Below are positions 4,725 to 7,040 of a DNA stretch of 7,040 nucleotides, piece by piece. Made by a program: the position numbers and the translations under genes. The stretch is taken from contig CAJMSL010000103.1 in the NCBI GenBank assembly GCA_905216045.1, positions 1-7,040 on the forward strand, read 5' to 3'. The notes beneath the pieces were generated by a model. It ran no database searches. It had not been told where the DNA came from and saw only the letters and a program-made list of their open reading frames with translations. The stretch comes from an uncultured bacterium. Lineage in GTDB: Bacteria; Actinomycetota; Coriobacteriia; Coriobacteriales; Coriobacteriaceae. Position 1 is the first letter of the stretch, and each line of letters opens with the position of its first letter.

Positions 4725-6200
4725 TTACTTCTTATTGCGCATCTGCGCTTCCATCTGACGCAGCAGCTCCATATCGGACTTAGGACCGCCCGTACCCAGG
4801 CCACCCATGCCGCCCAGACCCATAGCGTCCAGACCGGGGATATTGGGCATGCGCATCTTTTTGCCCTTCTTGCCCTTTTTGCCCTTCTTGCCGCCGGCCT
4901 GCGCCTGATTGGCCATCGTGCGCATGCGGCCCATCATCTTGTTCATCTCGCCCCACTGCTTCATAAGGCTATTGACCTCGGTGGGGGTCACGCCGGCGCC
5001 CTTGGCGATACGCGCGCGACGCTGGCCGTTGATGATAGAGGGACGCAGGCGCTCCTCCTTGGTCATCGACATGATGATGGCCTCGTTCTTGTCAAAGATG
5101 CCCTCGTCCAGGTTGCCGCCCATCTGGTTGAGCGCGCGCTGACCACCGGGAAGCATGCCCAGAATGCCCTTCATGCCGCCCATCTTCTTGACGGCCTTCA
5201 TCTGGTCGAGCATGTCGTTCATGGTAAAGCCCTCGCGCAGCATACGCTCGGCAGCCTCGAGCTGCTCGGCGTCGGCCGCCTCCTGGGCCTTCTCGATAAT
5301 GCCGACGACGTCGCCCATACCCAGAATGCGCTTGGCCATGCGGTCGGGGTAGAACGGCTCAAGCGAATCGGGCTTCTCGCCCATGCTCACAAACTTGATG
5401 GGCTTGCCGGTCACCTGGCGCACGGAAAGCGCGCCGCCGCCACGGGCATCGCCGTCGAGCTTGGAGATGATCACGCCGTCAAAGTCGGTGCGCTCGGCGA
5501 AGGTCGAGACGACGTTGACGATATCCTGGCCGGTCATGGCATCGACGACCATCAGCACCTGATCGGGCTTGACGGCCTTCTTGATGTCCACGGCCTCCTG
5601 CATCATCTGCTCGTCGATCTGCAGACGACCGGCGGTATCGACGATGACCACGTCGCGCAGGTGGTCGACAGCCTCCTGGATGGCGCCCTTGGCGATATCG
5701 ACCGGGTGCTCGCCGTCACCGCGGAAGACCGGAACGCCGATCTCGCCGCCGAGCGTGGCAAGCTGGTCGGCAGCGGCGGGACGGTAGACGTCGCACGCGG
5801 CGAGCAGCGGCGAGCGGCCCTGCTTCTTGAGCAGGTAGGCCAGCTTTACGGCCGCCGTGGTCTTACCGGAGCCCTGGAGGCCCACGAGCATGATGACGTT
5901 GGGAATACGGTTGCTAAAGACGAGCTTGCTCTCGGTGGAGCCGAGCATCTCGGTGAGCTCGTCGAGCACAATCTTGACGACGTTTTGCGCCGGCGACAGC
6001 GACTCCATGACCTCGGCGGTCATGCAGCGCTCCTTGGTCTTGACGACAAACTCCTTGACGACCTTAAAGTTGACGTCGGCCTCGAGCAGCGCCATGCGAA
6101 TGTCGCGCATGGCCGAGGTGATATCGGCCTCGGTCAGTTTACCCTTGCCGCGCAGGCGGTCAAATGTGTCGTTGAGGCGATCGCTCAGAGAATCAAACAC
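4725..6200 (-). CDS. ffh: Signal recognition particle protein Ffh
   Basis: GTPase subunit of the bacterial SRP; with 4.5S RNA it binds signal sequences on ribosomes and delivers them to FtsY at the membrane. It encodes 491 aa, against about 450 usual. The N domain spans about 1-90. The G domain has GLQGSGKTT (107-115), DVYRPAA (137-143), DTAGR (188-192), SKLD (246-249), DARGGGALSV (251-260) and MGEK (273-276). The Met-rich M domain has the flexible loop GGMKGILGMLPGG (341-353) and the RNA-binding RRARIAKGAG (394-403), where the common GSG reads GAG. Beyond about residue 430 comes an extra tail with four KK pairs separated by Gly (437-448), then a Gly/Met-rich stretch. The start codon is GTG (6198-6200) with AAGGAG 6 nt upstream, overlapping the ftsY stop. 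A hairpin terminator follows the gene. Confidence 0.97.
   Translation of the reverse strand: MFDSLSDRLNDTFDRLRGKGKLTEADITSAMRDIRMALLEADVNFKVVKEFVVKTKERCMTAEVMESLSPAQNVVKIVLDELTEMLGSTESKLVFSNRIPNVIMLVGLQGSGKTTAAVKLAYLLKKQGRSPLLAACDVYRPAAADQLATLGGEIGVPVFRGDGEHPVDIAKGAIQEAVDHLRDVVIVDTAGRLQIDEQMMQEAVDIKKAVKPDQVLMVVDAMTGQDIVNVVSTFAERTDFDGVIISKLDGDARGGGALSVRQVTGKPIKFVSMGEKPDSLEPFYPDRMAKRILGMGDVVGIIEKAQEAADAEQLEAAERMLREGFTMNDMLDQMKAVKKMGGMKGILGMLPGGQRALNQMGGNLDEGIFDKNEAIIMSMTKEERLRPSIINGQRRARIAKGAGVTPTEVNSLMKQWGEMNKMMGRMRTMANQAQAGGKKGKKGKKGKKMRMPNIPGLDAMGLGGMGGLGTGGPKSDMELLRQMEAQMRNKK
4857..4892 (-). repeat. 18-bp tandem duplication in the ffh tail
   Basis: Two identical 18-bp units (4857-4874 and 4875-4892), each roughly two 9-bp halves, encode the KKG repeat at Ffh residues 437-448. 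The low-complexity stretch probably arose by slippage and may vary in copy number between strains. Confidence 0.8.
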
Positions 6201-6206
6201 TAGTCA

Positions 6207-6212
6207 CTCCTT
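6207..6212 (-). promoter_or_regulatory. ffh ribosome binding site overlapping the ftsY stop
   Basis: AAGGAG on the minus strand, 6 nt before the ffh GTG. Its two leading A residues belong to the ftsY TAA (6211-6213). It supports GTG as the ffh start and translational coupling of ftsY to ffh. Confidence 0.7.
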
Positions 6213-7040
6213 AATTGGACTCGCCCACCAGGGCGCGGCAGAAATCTTTGGCATTGAACTCCTGCAGGTCATCGACCTGCTCGCCCACGCCCACGCGCAG
6301 GATCGGGAGCTTGAGCTTCTCGGCCACGGCCATGGCGATACCGCCCTTTGCCGTGCCGTCGAGCTTTGTCATGATAATACCGTCCAGGCCAAGCGCCTCG
6401 TTAAACTCGAGCGCCTGGTTGAGGCCGTTTTGGCCCGTTGCGGCATCGATCACGAGCACGACATAGACGGGCATGGGGCCGACGGCCATATTGGCGGCGC
6501 GCTTACGGGTCACATTGACCACCTTGGCAAGCTCGCGCATGAGCTCGGGGCTCGTGTGCAGACGGCCGGCGGTATCGATGAGCACCAGGTCGCTGCCGCG
6601 CCTATCGGCCTCGTCGAGCACGTCGTAGCAAACACTTGCCGGGTCGGAGCCGCGATCGCGCTTGATGACGGGAACGCCGGCGCGCTGGCCCCACACATCG
6701 AGCTGCTCGATAGCGGCAGCGCGGAAGGTATCGGCCGAACCGATCACGACGTTCTTGCCGCGGGCGGCCATGGCGCTCGCGATCTTACCGACCGTCGTGG
6801 TCTTGCCGGCACCGTTAATGCCCACAAACAGCACGCAGCTCGGCGTATCGGAAAACGGATCGCGCTCGATGGGCACAAAGTGCTGCTCGAGCTGCTCGGC
6901 CAGAGCACGACGGAGCTGCGGGGCGGTCTTGAGGTTCTTCTTAGCCGCGGCATCACGCAGGTCATCGGAGACCTTTATGGCGACCTCGGCGCCCATGTCA
7001 CCCATGACGAGGGTGTCCTCCAGGTCCTCCCAAAAATCCT
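6211..7040 (-). CDS. ftsY: Signal recognition particle receptor FtsY, partial (N-terminus beyond the right edge)
   Basis: SRP receptor GTPase; it docks the Ffh-ribosome complex at the membrane and hands it to the Sec translocon, with reciprocal GTP hydrolysis. The frame is open to the window edge, and 275 complete codons are visible, beginning DFWEDLEDTLVMGDMGAEVA, a typical FtsY N-domain. The ATG at 7005 lies inside this conserved region and is not the true start. The G domain shows GINGAGKTTTVGKIA, DTFRAAAIEQL, DTAGRLHT, MTKLDGTAKGG and GVGEQVDDLQEF in order. FtsY rather than Ffh is shown by the TAKGG and VDDLQEF motifs and by the absence of an M domain, since the protein ends soon after the G domain (ALVGESN). 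The N-terminal acidic A domain, if present, is outside the window. ffh follows after 10 nt, so both GTPases of the pathway are made from one transcript. Confidence 0.96.
   Translation of the reverse strand, partial: DFWEDLEDTLVMGDMGAEVAIKVSDDLRDAAAKKNLKTAPQLRRALAEQLEQHFVPIERDPFSDTPSCVLFVGINGAGKTTTVGKIASAMAARGKNVVIGSADTFRAAAIEQLDVWGQRAGVPVIKRDRGSDPASVCYDVLDEADRRGSDLVLIDTAGRLHTSPELMRELAKVVNVTRKRAANMAVGPMPVYVVLVIDAATGQNGLNQALEFNEALGLDGIIMTKLDGTAKGGIAMAVAEKLKLPILRVGVGEQVDDLQEFNAKDFCRALVGESN

Noticed and set aside
5661..6203. Plus-strand open frame (180 codons) opposite ffh
   Set aside because: It is antisense to the highly conserved Ffh N and G domains and has no domain of its own.

Overview
The window looks like chromosomal core DNA of a high-GC actinobacterium of the Coriobacteriia, most likely a gut Collinsella or close relative. 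That placement rests on GC-rich coding sequence, the style of the proteins (a divergent DHFR, a long Ffh tail) and general familiarity. No database search was possible.

Layout, left to right. Positions 1-1151 (minus) hold most of a MATE-family multidrug/metabolite exporter whose C-terminus lies off the left edge. Then come, also on the minus strand, a SpoU/TrmH-type RNA 2'-O-methyltransferase (1277-2191), dihydrofolate reductase folA (2301-2819) and thymidylate synthase thyA (2829-3677). thyA and folA form a tight pair: the folA ribosome binding site overlaps the thyA stop codon. ThyA oxidises methylene-tetrahydrofolate to dihydrofolate and FolA reduces it back, so the pair closes the dTMP cycle. 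The methyltransferase may be a third, more loosely attached gene.

A divergent intergenic region (3678-3843) leads to the only plus-strand gene, 3844-4608. It encodes an unusual three-part protein: a DUF134 helix-turn-helix domain, a NifX/NifB-type cofactor-binding domain, and a 35-residue tail with 12 His and 6 Cys. Upstream are two near-identical palindromes (core TGACATATGTCA) exactly 53 bp apart, which look like operators. Inside the gene, a consensus Shine-Dalgarno sequence stands before an in-frame ATG exactly where the NifX domain begins. Two products may therefore be made from one gene, and this is the most interesting part of the window.

A strong hairpin (4665-4704) separates this gene from the convergent signal-recognition-particle pair on the minus strand: ftsY (6211-7040, N-terminus off the right edge) followed by ffh (4725-6200). 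The two are coupled by a 10-nt gap. They encode the SRP receptor GTPase and the SRP GTPase that binds 4.5S RNA, which together direct membrane proteins to the translocon. Ffh carries a C-terminal extension with a Lys/Gly repeat encoded by an 18-bp tandem duplication.

No tRNA, rRNA, CRISPR array, insertion sequence or gene-free stretch above 300 bases was seen.
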